From: Hormiphora californensis
Lineage: Eukaryota > Ctenophora > Tentaculata > Cydippida > Pleurobrachiidae
Assembly (NCBI GenBank): GCA_020137815.1
Contig: CM035355.1
Location: forward strand, 1,574,774 to 1,638,773
Length of the DNA: 64,000 nt
Direction of reading: 5' to 3'
In this document: piece by piece, positions 44,683 through 56,255 of the stretch
How positions within the stretch are numbered: position 1 is the first letter of the stretch
How the letters are laid out: every line of letters begins with the position of its first letter
The notes under the pieces: generated by a model
Databases searched by the model: none
Seen by the model: the letters and a program-made list of their open reading frames with translations, nothing else
Told to the model about the DNA's origin: nothing
Program-made: the position numbers and the translations under genes

Positions 44683-46424
44683 TTGTTTGTCAACTGCTGA
44701 TTTAAGTTCTTCCCATCCCTTCAGGAGAGCGAACATTAGGACCCACAGTGCCAGAACCCAGTACTCTGGCGCACAAAGCAGTTACAGCAGCTATAGAAAC
44801 GATAAATTCAACGATAAGCACCGCGTAAATAATGGTCAGTTTCACGAAGAATAACGTTTCAAAGTCTAGAGCATATGTCATGTTGAATTATAGAGTAAAA
44901 ACGTACGTTTTATATCTCATCTCTATGATACATATCTCTCTCTCCAGATAACTACCAGGCACCCGGAGGTCCCTCACCGCACAACACTGAACCAAACCGA
45001 ACCCACTTCAAGAACCCATGGGAAGGGGGCGTGGAGCAGGCTGCTGATGATACAGCCCTCTATTTTGCTATTATTACCGGTGCTGGATTTGTTACATTTG
45101 TTACCGGGTGTTACTTCTTCATGAAAGCGTGAGTAGGGGGAGGGGGGTAGTCTGTTTTAATCCATTTTAGTGATCAATGAGAGTGGGTTTTATTAATTTG
45201 TGGGGGAGATTGAAAGATAACTGTCAGAGGATTGGCCTGACAGAAAAATAAGGCAAGTTATGATGGCTTTGGGGTGCGAACAATAAATCTGTAGCCATTG
45301 AATAATTTAGGATACGGGCCGCGGAGAATCAACCTTTGGCTGATAGAGTCCCATATTTGGAGCGAAAACGAAGGGAGTTTGAGAGTCAGAGGGGAAACAT
45401 TTGGGACCCTTGGAAAACTCTAAGGTAATTACCCCCCTCTCAGGATTAGAAGTGAAGTTAATGTGGGCCGTCATGGTCGAGGGAAGTCATTTGAAGACGC
45501 CATCGCTGAGACGACACGTAAAATAGAGACGGCGTGGCTGCCTAGCGGTTTGTAAGTCAAGGTGTTTGAATTCTCCCAAATTACTACGAGACGAATTCCA
45601 TGACACCTGGAAATAAAACTCCAAGCATCCCTTCTTATTTCTGTTGTTATCTCGAATTATAATGTCCCCTTCCCTCACATGTCCCCTTCTTTCAGTTTAA
45701 GTGACAGACCGAGTACCCCGGTCCAAGATTCTCACCGGTACATATACAGTGAGGACAAAGGACGGTTTGTGAAGGCTACCCCCATACTAAACACAACCCA
45801 GGATCAGTTTGAGGGAGCCATGGCTGATAAATTACAACCCATACAGTGAGTAATTAATAGTTTTAGGGTGGTATTATCTGGCCAATGCTCTGACCACAGT
45901 TCTCGTGCGCTCCGCGTGCAGAAACGAGAATGGGTCAGGCCAATGCTCTGACAGGGTATTATTTTACAGTTGGGTACTATAACTTTTCTCCATCTAGAGC
46001 AGAGAAAAGGTATTTGCCTAAAAAATATCATGGGAAGATCACACGTGAGAAGATACTGATCAGTTCACCAAATATCTCCCCTATTTCCCAGGTACAAGAT
46101 TCACGAAGAAACGGTGGTAGTTTCTCCACAACTGAAACGACTTGTTCAACCATCCGATGTGAACCGATTAAAAATTGAAATGCTGTAAGTTTTTACCCCC
46201 ATTCCAATTTCTTGCTCCGTGACTACATGATACAAATCATCGAGATAATTTCTCATGTTAGATAAGATTTTTAATTCTTATTTCTGTCTAGTAAAAAGCG
46301 TGCGGAGTATCTTGCATCCAAGAAAGCGTACACGGAACTGCAAGCACAATTCAATGCGGAACAAGAGTTTAGAAAGGAGAGGTTGCCACCCAAGGATCAA
46401 AGTGAAGAAAAGAGTGATGGATAA
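43407..46424 (+). CDS. J-domain membrane protein D
   Basis: Eleven exons: 43407-43477, 43626-43767, 44353-44465, 44725-44834, 44948-45128, 45311-45424, 45444-45551, 45696-45845, 45998-46009, 46092-46184, 46292-46424; 1227 nt, 408 residues with all phases consistent. Presequence-like [17 protein letters not shown] domain ([23 protein letters not shown] in [25 protein letters not shown]). Ser/Tyr/Asn-rich linker, [13 protein letters not shown], a membrane segment ([20 protein letters not shown]) and a long charged C-terminal region with coiled-coil tendency ([20 protein letters not shown]). The ninth exon is a 12-bp microexon; without it the frame breaks. It is the longest member of the cluster. 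Its domain order (J, TM, long tail) fits DNAJC4-like proteins only loosely. Confidence 0.78.
43776..44197 (+). mobile_element. Second Helitron-like copy, 422 bp
   Basis: A|TCTATATTATAATTTGGAGA ... hairpin GCGCACCC-AAT-GGGTGCGC then TAG, followed by T. Shares both ends and about 240 bp (CTCCTTCATAAAAC..., CATGGCAAC) with 30266-30565. It also has a middle block (TTCGAAAGCTCAGGATTAG) found again at about 54430-54545. Inserted in gene D intron 2. Confidence 0.78.
44470..44690. repeat. (TCTG)n microsatellite
   Basis: About 55 units with interruptions (TATC, TGTG) in gene D intron 3. Cys/Leu/Ser/Val frames across it are artefacts. Confidence 0.95.
45878..45954. mobile_element. Family III MITE, 8-bp TSD
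   Basis: CTGGCCAATGCTCTGACCAC ... CAATGCTCTGACAG, flanked by GGTATTAT (45870-45877 and 45955-45962). In gene D intron 8. A solo unit CTGTCAGAGGATTGGCCTGACAG, with the same ends, lies at about 45222-45243. Confidence 0.82.
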
Positions 46425-46432
46425 ACATAAAG

Positions 46433-46488
46433 TTGTTGAGTAAGGGGTGGAGGATTGAATATAGCGCCACTTTACCCTTACTCAACAA
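46433..46488. mobile_element. Family I element, 56 bp, 8 bp after gene D stop
   Basis: TTGTTGAGTAAGGGG ... CCCTTACTCAACAA, flanked by ACATAAAG (46425-46432) and ACAAAAAG (46489-46496). It lies in the 3' UTR and would form a hairpin in the mRNA. Confidence 0.72.
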
Positions 46489-46685
46489 ACAAAAAGAGGA
46501 GAGAGCTGTAAATCGTGACCCCAACCAAAAACTTTCAGCGTACCCCTCCAGTTATTGAATTGCAGTGTGACTGTTTCTATTGTGTTTGTTTGTTTAGATA
46601 TTACCACATCGTTTTGCAACACACAAGTTTCTAAACCACAAAATCTCCAAAACTCTCTAACACAACTCCTTTACCTAGCTACAGA

Positions 46686-48917
46686 ATGAACATTGGTAGA
46701 TGTCGACACACAAGATTGATAATCACTTCTCAAATGTTTAGGTAAGTTTGAAAATTGTCCCGATCATAGAACTTCTGTCAGAACATTCAGAGTTATATTG
46801 GGGGCATTTTAAGTTTAAATGGAACATGGGAGGATCTGGCATATGATGGTATCAGCATTGGTTCCGGTGGCTATCCAGTGGAATGCATCCACATCCACTC
46901 TACACACAATCATCACCTCCCTGCCACGTCTTCAATCTCCACATCACAAACTCACGTTGCTGTCCTGTCACCCACCTACTGGCACCCTTGCTCGCCCTCA
47001 CCAGCTCCCTTCCTTCAACCTCCCAGCGAGGTCCATCTCCCTGCTCCTCTTGTTCCTCCACCCATAGTTCCCAGTACTGGTATTTACCAGCCCAGTCAGC
47101 CTCCACCCCATCTATCTCCGTCACTAGAGCCCCGTGGGCCTTGTCTTGGGTCGCAGTGAAGGAGAGGTTCCCTGCATTCTGGGCTGTTTCCATGGCATCT
47201 AGGATTGTGGCATGTTCCGGCAGGTTGCTGATGGCCAGGGTTAGGTCGAAGGTGTCGGTGTGGGGTGAGTCAAGGTGTTTGATGACCAGTAGGGTGATAT
47301 CCTTGGCTGAAAGGGTGGGGAGGAGAACAGGGATAAGAAACAAAATAAAACGAAGCATATTATTCAACATCCGGAATCTAGCCCTCCCCAACCTCTTTCT
47401 TCTATAAAATGAGCTATAATAATAAATTCAATTTATTGTGAATATTTTCTTACATTTTACTCCACCCCTTTCCTCTTCAGGCGGTGTATCAGCGACGTTC
47501 ATTTTGTGAGATTGGGATTAGACCGGGGCCAGAAGTTGGATAAAAAGCGAATAAAGAGTGCGTACTTTCTCAAAGCAAAACAGGTATAACAATGACACTT
47601 GTTAATATAAATATTGTCATGTCTTTATCCCTATTTTGTCATGTCTTTATCCCTATTTTGTACATGAGGTCGCTTGTTATTCTCGGCTTTCACCCACATA
47701 TACACATCTGGTTACACACTGTCATGCTCGGGAGATCGGGATGGCGCTGTCAGACATTCATCAACAGTTCGGTTCACGAGTTTTTGTGAACCGTGGTCCA
47801 TGAGAGAGTATGTTCAAGTACATGGTTCTGTTTTTGTACAGATATCATCCTGTTCCTCTTTCCATTCTTCTACACCTCCCATCATATCCCCCATAACATC
47901 CCCCTCCTCCTCCAACCCTCCCTCCTGCTCAAACTGACCCTGATCCGTGCTGAGTGCTGGGATAAGAAACGATCTAAGCAGCTCTTTCAGATCTTGTAAC
48001 TCCCTACAAACGTGCTCCAAACGAACTTCTAAACTGTCTACTCTTCTCTCCAAATTGTTCTCATTGTTATTAGTTGTCTGATCAAATTGTCTGATCTCTG
48101 GGAGAGATTGCAGTATTGTCGGGGCGTGGTTATCAATAGCCAGGGAAGGTGGAAAGTCTGCAATAAGTTGATGGTGATCACCGACTGTTCCACTTTTTCT
48201 TGTTTTGTGTTTCCGGACCCTGTGGTAGTATGTCCTGTGGTACTCTCTCCTCCGCTTAGTCCTTTCTTTTCCCGGAGTTTGCTGGTCATTGTTTTCCATT
48301 TTATCAAGCTAAATGGACAGGAAATTATTAGAAATATTACAAGTACAGAATATATGAAATACAAAGGGGCTGGCTGCAAGCTAAACAAAGACTTTGAGAA
48401 ACAGATTTCAACACTGCTGAGGGGGGGGGGGGTACACTGAAGTTCAAAGTTTCACGCTAGTGTGAGTTCAAACAGCGGTGATATATCCATACTGAGTCTA
48501 TTTCACCGTTTTTGGCAATATCATACTAGCGCGAATCTTTGAACGTCGAACGCCAGTGTGTGTCATGCGATTTCAACACACGATCTCAACTTTGCTGTGT
48601 CTCCCCCCTTTGAGAAAGAGAGTTCAACACTGCTGACAAATCCAATTACGAAGATTACTTTGAGGCAGATGTTTTGAAAAGTTGAACACACGCATGTATA
48701 ACTGCAGCAGTGTACAATCAAATGTATATTAAACTTCTGAAATTAATTAACCAAAGAGGAACTGTGTATATTCGATTTGATGCTGCGTGTAGACCAAACC
48801 AAACTAAATCACAAAACTGTACGTTCTGTGGAATCAAACACACTATTACACGGATTGAAGAGAACTGCATGATACACGAAATATACACAAGGAAAAGCTT
48901 TTAGCTTATAAGACGCA

Positions 48918-48997
<80 letters not shown>

Positions 48998-50100
48998 AGA
49001 GAGATAAAAATAAACTTCAACACACGGCCACGTTGAATTTCAACACCTGGCTTTCTCCGTCTCTATATCATCCAATTTTGCATTTTCTCTCTCCATCTCT
49101 CACTATTTTTCGCTCTCTCACTCCATCTCTCGCCTCTCCCTCTTTTTTCTTTCTCTCTCTCCATCTCTATAATAACTTGTTCTCTCTCGCTCTTCCCCCA
49201 GAACACACGTCGTGTCGTCACTGCGGTTTAAAACTCGCGTTACTACACCGAGAAGCTATTTTTTCTTTCATAATCCGGAATCCAATCTCCCGAGTCCCGG
49301 TGTCACAACTAAACATCACTAACCCCCTCCCCCTCCTCTCAGTGCCACCCTGATCTTCATCCGGATGACGAGACCAAGTCCCAGGAGTACATCCAACTCC
49401 AAGAGTCCTATAACACCCTTCTAAAAGAGGCTGATAACAACACCCACCACCCCCACAGTAGTACCTACAGGGATCCTTATAGTGGTGGGGAGGATCAGAA
49501 GACGGAACAAGATGATACTTTAGATAGGTATTGTTTGTGTGGCTCACGCTGCATTTTATTTCTCGCTTTGTAAGTGTTCAGTAGATCAAGGTATTGTTAG
49601 AGTGTTGGGCTGGTCGCGGAGTTATTTATCGTGTCGGTCTACCCCAATCTGCTTAAAACCGGAGCGATAAAACCCCATTGACCTAACACCTATTCCAGGA
49701 TACGACGTGATCCGATACGTGAGACACACGCTGGGGATCACATATCAGGGACATTGGATCAGGACAATAGTATCTCAACTGCATTCCAGCGACATCTTAA
49801 TATTGTTGTTATGGCAACTGTTTCTGTCACAGTGGCTGTTGCAGTCAGTATCTGTGTATATAGAGTTGTCATCTATCTCAGGTAGGCGGTGACAATTCAC
49901 ACATACCTAACAATGTTAGTAACATAGAACTCTGGTATTTTTTGTGTTTTCTCAAAAGTTCAATTCTAATGACACATTGTTTCATTTCTTCTTTAGTTTC
50001 TTGCTAAATAACTGGTTTTTGTTTCAGCACTGAATCTGAAGGGGATAAACAAAGGAGGGAGGAATATGAGAGATATCGGAGATTAAACACATCTGATTGA
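46686..50100 (+). CDS. J-domain membrane protein E
   Basis: Five exons: 46686-46741, 47481-47583, 49343-49527, 49699-49881, 50028-50100; 600 nt, 199 residues. Basic N-terminus MNIGRCRHTRLIITSQMFRR. The J domain is split directly before CHPDLHPDDE, at the same position and with the same exon sizes (56, 103) as in C1/C2. A His/Asn-rich linker, a membrane segment (IVVMATVSVTVAVAVSICVY) and a charged tail (GDKQRREEYERYRRL) follow. Intron 1 contains one antisense gene and intron 2 (1.76 kb) contains another antisense frame and a long (GA)n. HPD is intact, so Hsp70 partner activity is expected. Confidence 0.77.
46900..47391 (-). CDS. Secreted DUF4430 (transcobalamin C-terminal-like) protein, nested
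   Basis: A single-exon frame of 163 residues. MLRFILFLIPVLLPTLSA is a signal peptide; the first ATG is 10-11 codons upstream, and the internal Met is as likely a start. The core ATILDAMETAQNAGNLSFTA, then GALVTEIDGVEADWAGKYQY and YWELWVEEQEEQ, follows the DUF4430 pattern (TVLEAL..., yGxxVTxIdGv, yWxxyV) known from the C-terminal domain of transcobalamins and related animal secreted proteins. Cobalamin binding is not implied, since that also needs the alpha-barrel. It lies inside intron 1 of gene E on the opposite strand. Confidence 0.62.
   Translation of the reverse strand: MGRARFRMLNNMLRFILFLIPVLLPTLSAKDITLLVIKHLDSPHTDTFDLTLAISNLPEHATILDAMETAQNAGNLSFTATQDKAHGALVTEIDGVEADWAGKYQYWELWVEEQEEQGDGPRWEVEGRELVRASKGASRWVTGQQREFVMWRLKTWQGGDDCV
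47814..48299 (-). CDS. Putative basic/coiled-coil protein, nested
   Basis: A single-exon frame of 161 residues in intron 2 of gene E, antisense. A very basic N-terminus (KERTKRRREYHRTYYHRVRK), a polar middle, a heptad-like segment (LERRVDSLEVRLEHVCRELQDLKELL) and an acidic Gly/Met end. The layout resembles a small nuclear or DNA-binding protein with a coiled coil, but no family is recognised. It could be a retrocopy or a chance frame; the well-formed heptads argue for coding. Confidence 0.45.
   Translation of the reverse strand: MENNDQQTPGKERTKRRREYHRTYYHRVRKHKTRKSGTVGDHHQLIADFPPSLAIDNHAPTILQSLPEIRQFDQTTNNNENNLERRVDSLEVRLEHVCRELQDLKELLRSFLIPALSTDQGQFEQEGGLEEEGDVMGDMMGGVEEWKEEQDDICTKTEPCT
48918..48995. 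repeat. (GA)n microsatellite
   Basis: About 78 bp in gene E intron 2. A poly-G run (48420-48432) lies nearby. Confidence 0.95.
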
Positions 50101-50691
50101 AGACTACTACCATTCGGTATCTCTACAAAATTCAAGATCTTTAATGAAGGAGTTTCACATAAAAAAGGTTTGTGGTAGGGCCTTTATTTATACTTTATCA
50201 AGCTGGTACAGGTCACAATTCCGGGCCTATTTTGGGGCAAATTATCTCGGCCGGTATTTTACCAATAATTTTGTTTCAGGATACGTGGGCGACTGGTGAA
50301 GCAGAACGGTTGAACAGCTAAATGAAGATACATGGTTCTGACATCGGGTGTATAGTAGTATACGGAGAGTGTTTACGTTTTGGGATACCATTGAGGATAC
50401 CAGGCTTACTGGCTAGGCAGTTTACTAATTCTATTTTGGGTTTAGGAAATCGATATTACAGACTTTTTTAAAGGCAATGGTAAAGCTTTTCAACATACTG
50501 AGCTGTTCAAGCAATAATAATATTAAAACGGAGACCAATCAAAATCGGTTTTACAGTCAAAATAATTTAATATAACGGTCTCCAAATGTTCCTGGAGAAA
50601 GTGTCATTATTCAGAATCCTGTTTGGCGGCGCTAATCCCATTCTCAGGGGTGTTGGCGCTGTCAGACAGTTTGTTCAATACTGAGTCCATA
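50101..50691. other. Convergent 3' regions of gene E and the oxygenase
   Basis: No gene seen. The two genes end here tail to tail. Confidence 0.45.
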
Positions 50692-52381
50692 CTACTTCTT
50701 CATGATTGAAGGGATGGTACTGTAGTGTTTTCCCAGGATGTACTCTTCAGCTCTGATGGCAGGGTACTTTGCTTCCTCGCCTTCTTTCTTGTAGTCACCA
50801 ATACACTCAATCTAGGGAAGGGAATTCGAAGTTATAATGTTCGAAAATGAAAGCACTTTGCTAGGATTTGTTGATGGGGAGATGGAGAGAGTTATTAAGT
50901 AAGGGGTACTCAACAAAAAGAGAAAGGGTTGCTAATTGGGACAGCACCTAGAACCTACCATGACGTTCTTGCCAGGATTCACGAAGAAGGCCATGCTCTG
51001 TCTCCTGTTGTTAGTCTTGCTGGCACCTGATAGTGATACAACTCTGTGTAGTGTGCTCCTCCAACTATCGTTACTCCACCTCTGCATCATGTCACCTGTG
51101 GGAGGGGGGTTAGAACAAGTTACGGGGGGAAGAGATGAGTTGGTGAAGGATTGGAAGGGTTTGAACTTGTGGAGTAACAAGTGACTAAACTAGATGGTAG
51201 TCTGTAGTGTCTCACCAATGTTAACTAGAAGACATCCAGGGGGTGTGCTAACATTCTCCCATTCTTGTCCTGGTAGTTTTACCTGCAGTTGGAAAACTTT
51301 ATTATGGCATTTGATATCATGACTCCCTTGTTATGCTGTCAGAGCATTGGCCTGATCCTGTTCTCATTTCTTTCCTGTTCTACACGAGAGACCCGCGGTC
51401 AGAACATTGGTCTGCCAGTTGTAATGTGAGTCAAAACATTGTCACACAATTATCTCTAACCTGTAGTCCCCCTACATTGTCCTGACCCAGAATAGTTAGA
51501 ACACCGTAGTCAGTGTGCTGTGATGCCCTTATCCTATCTGGACCGGGCTCCACATGTGGGTAGTTCAGGAGTCGGAATACTGTCATGTTTTCTATAGGAG
51601 GAGAGAGAGAGTTGGAAAGGGATTTGTGGGGTTGTTACAAATTGAAGTTTCTCTCAGTGTCGGGTTTGGAAATGGAAGTTGCTTGGTAAAACTGTTACCT
51701 TGGGTATCAGGGAATTTGTCTTCAAAAAAGTCGACTGGCTGGCGGAGAACAACTGCAAATACATGAAGGATCTTCTTGGTAAGCCTCCACATGGCCTCTG
51801 TGTATTCCTTTACTATGGGCTTGAAATCTGCTGGTGTATCGGGCCATCGGGGCTCCGCTACCTAGAGGGGTGGGAGAGAAATGGAGTGAGAGAGATAGGG
51901 TTCCTCGGAATGAATCTGGACAAGTCAAGGAGGATTCTAATTGGGTTGTAATGAGAAAGTTATGGGAATATTTACCTTGATATTATAGGTCTCCTTTGGA
52001 TCAGGGGTTACACCCTCCCCTGTCAGGCTCTGTGATAAGATCTCTGCCTTCTCCCACCCGTAAGGGTAGGATGACGTCATTGCAACTTGACCCTTGATAC
52101 TCTCCTCTTGGTCGTAAAACTCACGGGAAATCGCTGAAAAAAGGAAGTTGTGTCACACACTACACTATCTCGTGTCAATCAGGTGAATGATGAATCACTG
52201 TGTGTTTCTTACCGAAAGTGTTCTTGATAAGTTCATCACTCACTCCATGGTTCTTGACCACAAAGAATCCCACTTCTCGAAGAGACTGCTCAGCGGTATC
52301 AACTAATGCCTGGTCTATCTTGCCGTCTTGAAGTAGACTCAGATCCAAGATGGGTAATGCTCGTGCGTTGAAGGTCGGCAT
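50692..52381 (-). CDS. 2-oxoglutarate/Fe(II)-dependent oxygenase, isopenicillin N synthase-like
   Basis: Seven exons on the minus strand: 52213-52381, 51976-52133, 51699-51861, 51461-51591, 51216-51282, 50959-51095, 50692-50811; 945 nt, 314 residues, exact frame. The N-terminal DIOX-N region (LPILDLSLLQDGKIDQALVD, EVGFFVVKNHGVSDELI) is followed by the jelly-roll core with HTDYG (iron-binding His and Asp), TLHRVV (third iron ligand) and RRQSMAFF (2-oxoglutarate-contacting Arg-x-Ser). These enzymes hydroxylate or oxidise small molecules using O2 and 2-oxoglutarate; the substrate cannot be read from sequence. Length is typical (300-350). All ligands are present, so it is likely active. Confidence 0.88.
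51336..51418. mobile_element. Family III MITE, reverse orientation
   Basis: CTGTCAGAGCATTGGCCTGA ... CATTGGTCTGCCAG, flanked by TTGTTATG (51328-51335) and TTGTAATG (51419-51426). In an oxygenase intron. Confidence 0.75.
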
Positions 52382-53777
52382 GATATGTACTGTGGTGTAT
52401 TATAGGCTGTGTGAGGCTCTCGATCTAACGATCTGGCACAAACAAGTTGGCTTAGTTGACAAAGAACTACTGAAACAAAGGACAATCTGCACATCAAGAA
52501 AATGGAACCGCTTTTTAAGATGCGTTTTAAAAAAAACAAGATAACAAGTATGTACTAGGGCAAGCTAAGGGCGGTAATTGATTTTCAACATGACGGTGTA
52601 AAACTCTAAAACAGGTTTAAAACCGGAAACGCTGCGAGAGAGAAACCTCTTCGACAAGGGGGGGGGGGTAGAATGTTCTACGGTTCTAGTGTTTGTTTTG
52701 TGGAATAGACATCTCTCGATGAGAGAGAGAGAGAAAAAGAGAGAGAGAGGGAAGTAGGGTGTACTAGTTAGAGAGCTTGAGTTCCACATATGTTACATCT
52801 GCATAGTTCAGGTATCAGTTTTCTTCAAAGTCCAGGAATATGTTAATTTGGGGCGTCCTCAGGCCACTTCAGCGAGGGGCATAGCACTAGTGGGACATAT
52901 TACAAGCTCTAGAAGTAGTGGCAGTACTCAGTACTGGAAGTTAGCTGATTGGGCCAAGGAATAGCGGAAGTTATTTGTTGAAGCATATGTATGTCAAGCA
53001 GTCCAGGTCTTACTGAGTGAAAAATGAAAATATGAAAGCCCCCAGACTGAGTAAAACTCTTGTAATAAACCATTCCTTCTGTAGAGCTTAGAGCTGGACC
53101 AAAGAAATATCCACATATGAGATGTGAATGATGATCTAAACTGTCTGCTGCTCGGCAGCCTTTTATACCACCTGCTTCCTCTCCCAAAATAAGCAAAACT
53201 ACTCATTTATTAAGTTCACTCCAATGAAAAAGCAAAAGTAAATACATATCAACTTTTGGCTGCCGTGTCAGTACTATCCTAGCAAGCTTAGATTAGGTAT
53301 GACCTTATAATTTATATGTATGACCCAGCAAAGCTATTCGTTCTAAATACTATCATTAGAGAGTCGGCTCTGCATATTGACGATTATTATGATCATAATG
53401 ATTCTGTTCGTGTGTCTCAAAGGTAGATGCACTAAAGAAGTAGCCACTACTCACTTGGTTGACAGAGGCCAAGCAACCAAATCGATAACACGTTCGATAA
53501 TAGTAATACATTCTAGAATTCTTGGTGCAGTTCAAACAGGGTCGTTTCTTGGAATGTGAAATCTGAATTTCGGTACAACTGACGTGTTTATCTAGACCTC
53601 ACCACGCGTCAAGAAATGAATTCATTAACGAATAGGGCCCCAGTGTTATCTTATCGTATCCTCTGAGACTCGAAGTATCAGGTTCAAATAAGAAAAGTGG
53701 TAAAACAAGTTATACACATATGATATGGTAATTTTATGTTGAACAGGAAGCTTTATGGCCCCGACAACTCGACTCCT
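52382..53777. other. No convincing gene
   Basis: Contains the oxygenase 5' region, a poly-G run (52661-52668) and a GA-rich stretch (52720-52752). A 95-residue minus-strand frame at 52909-53196 has no recognisable motif. Confidence 0.4.
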
Positions 53778-53833
53778 CTGTCAGGCCAATGCGTGAGAGA
53801 AATGAGAATAGGGTCAGGCCAATGCTCTGACAG
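53778..53833. mobile_element. Family III MITE, 56 bp, 8-bp TSD
   Basis: CTGTCAGGCCAATGC ... CAATGCTCTGACAG, flanked by CGACTCCT (53770-53777) and CGATTCCT (53834-53841). Confidence 0.8.
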
Positions 53834-53928
53834 CGATTCCTAGCCCCGCATGCCACATAATATATTGATATCAGTTATACGGCGTTCTATGATTTGAAAT
53901 ATGTTTTTATTTGATTGTCGTTTATGAG

Positions 53929-55610
53929 TAGGGTAGACCGGGGTAATTTGGACGGTTTTTGCATTCAATTGGTATTTCAAGAGCCATTAATTTACTTAAT
54001 CAATTATTTAGCTACTCAATTTGTGCAACTGAACCTTTATCTTGAGCCTCAGAACAAATTTGAATCGAAAACATAACTTTTAGATAGCTAATTAACCTTG
54101 TTAATGAAGGTAAGTCGGAATATTTTTGATCGCGAGACACGGGGCAATTTGGACTAGTGGCTTCTACACCAATCACAATGCGCGCATTCAGTCACGTGAC
54201 CGCGACACACCACATTGCCCCAGCTGTAAATCTGCGATGTAAATCAGACCGAGGTTGGGGCTATTTGGACAAACTTAGATTGTAGCCACAGTTTTTGAGA
54301 TATCGATTTCAAACTTTTCAGTCATCTAGTAATTTAGTATCCCGTGCTATTCCTTTTTTCAAAATTAGTTAATTAAGTAGTAATTAGCCTAATTAACCAA
54401 AAAATTAAGTGTTCATCAGATCTATATCTATAGGGTGCATTTTCGAAAGCTCAGGATTAGCCTAGTCGATTAGAAAAAGATTTAATCTAATCCCAAATAG
54501 GGTTTTTGAGAAAATCGACATCAAAGATAAAAGAAACCACAAATAAAGCTACGGTTTTCAAAGGAATGCTGTTTGTGTTTTCAGGTGCTTACAAGGCCAG
54601 AAATTACTATTATGGGGATCCAGTCTAATTAATCATGTTAGTGGCCGATTCCCACTCAATGCAATTCCATGGGGTTACTATAGCAACGGAGTTTGTTACC
54701 ATAGCAACCGGCGAATTTGCATTAATGTACTATTTTCTTGCTCCAAATTCACCCATTACATCCGTATTATTAGACTATCGATTATTTAAACATGATTGTG
54801 AGTCACAATGAGACATCAGACTACCTTCAGTTACCAGCCAGTCAGTGGCTTTGGTTATCAAATGTATGCCTATTGCTCTAAGTTAGCCTGTAATTTATAC
54901 CTTTATTCAGTTATATCAGCTGCATATAATGGATGATTATCAAGATAAAACACTACTTTTGGTCATCAAAGCACCAGTCCTAGATATTCTGGAGCACCCT
55001 ATGAAGTTGGTTTGTCGAATGCCACACCATGGATTGACTTGTTACCTTGGCATCCAGAGAATTGGTTGTAAAATGCGCCTTTTTCTATTTTTTTTGGTCT
55101 ATTTACTCATTTTTAGCCATCTATATTGATTGAATAGGATAATTATGAAAGCAGGTTGTCTATGGTTACCATAGAAACGAGTATAATGGCGCCATGAGGC
55201 CAATTTGTTTTAACCAATTTGCCCCATGGGGCAATTTGGTCTAGTCCAAATTGCCCCATGGGGCAATCTGGATTATGACCGAATTGCCCCCGATTTTTTC
55301 GTCCGAATTGCCCCAAATTGTCCGAATTGCCCCGCTTCATTAAAATGCCAATTAGCTAATTAAATCGAAAGCTAATGTCATTTTGATGATGAAACTGAAT
55401 AGAAAAGTATCATATTGTGAAATTCTGACCCTTAATTTAAATAATTATCATAATTAAGTTTACCGAAATAAAGTTTAACTTTAAAGTCGTCATTTTTCGT
55501 TATTTCACACTAAACACCACAATTTAAAAGTCCCATATAAATCACTAGTCCACATTGCCCCGTCCTGTGACCACATTGCCCCACCGTCCAAATTACCCCG
55601 GTCTACCCTA
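53929..55610. mobile_element. 1.68-kb TA-flanked TIR element
   Basis: The element 53931-55608 starts GGGTAGACCGGGGTAATTTG and ends with the exact complement, flanked by TA. Near both ends GGGGCAATTTGGAC-type motifs repeat in both orientations. It is a larger relative of 8965-9743. It includes a fragment shared with the Helitron-like copy (54430-54545). No transposase frame was recognised. Confidence 0.85.
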
Positions 55611-55739
55611 CGAAGAAATTGGAATTGAATTTTGTTAACATGTTTTTGAAGGGGTTTTAATTTATTAACGTGTGTACCATCTTTTGCAAATCACTTATTT
55701 CCGAGTTTCTTATTTGTTCTATACTTTGTAATGTGACAG

Positions 55740-55920
55740 GAGTTACCGGATGCTGACCACTGCTCCGTCTAACGAGTTCCTCCTTACACAACTTTGTCAC
55801 CGCTGTGAGCACGATAGGCCTCACGTAACCTCATGCCCTTCGGCCCACTGTCAACAGGACAACAGGAGAGACTACCATTGTGATCCCCCCGGCCCTAAAT
55901 GCATAACCATATTTCATTGA
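55740..55920 (+). CDS. Possible Cys-rich terminal exon
   Basis: After an acceptor GTGACAG| the frame reads SYRMLTTAPSNEFLLTQLC, then CEHDRPHVTSC and YHCDPPGPKC, to TGA at 55918-55920. Six cysteines in about 40 residues suggest a small disulfide or zinc module. The upstream exons are unknown, perhaps beyond the TIR element. Could be chance. Confidence 0.3.
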
Positions 55921-56167
55921 GTCTACATTGGACTAGCTGTCCCTAAATTCTGAGAACACGGAGTCTAAAGTATATGCAAGGTGAAGAATGGGGTAAGAGG
56001 GATGGGATGAGAAAGTGGTGAATTATTCGTGATTAATCACAGCTTTCATTCTCGCACCCTCATATGAGATTTACATAGCACTGCAATACCATTACCATAG
56101 ACACAGCTAGCAACTTGAATTGTGAATCACATACAACCCATTTCATTCTTCCACAGTCTAATTCGTC

Positions 56168-56247
56168 CTGTCAGGCCAATGCTCTGACCACAGTTCTCGC
56201 GCTCTATTTGAGAGAAACGAGAATGGGTCAGGCCAATGCTCTGACAG
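56168..56247. mobile_element. Family III MITE, perfect 8-bp TSD
   Basis: CTGTCAGGCCAATGCTCTGA ... CAATGCTCTGACAG, flanked by AATTCGTC (56160-56167 and 56248-56255). Confidence 0.85.
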
Positions 56248-56255
56248 AATTCGTC

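Noticed and set aside
44427-44854. Cys-Leu-Ser-Val and Asp-Arg-Gln-Thr repeat frames
   Set aside because: Translations of the (TCTG)n microsatellite in gene D intron 3.
47592-48440. Plus-strand frames over the nested coiled-coil region
   Set aside because: Shadows of the minus-strand frame or of intron sequence; no signal peptide or splice support.
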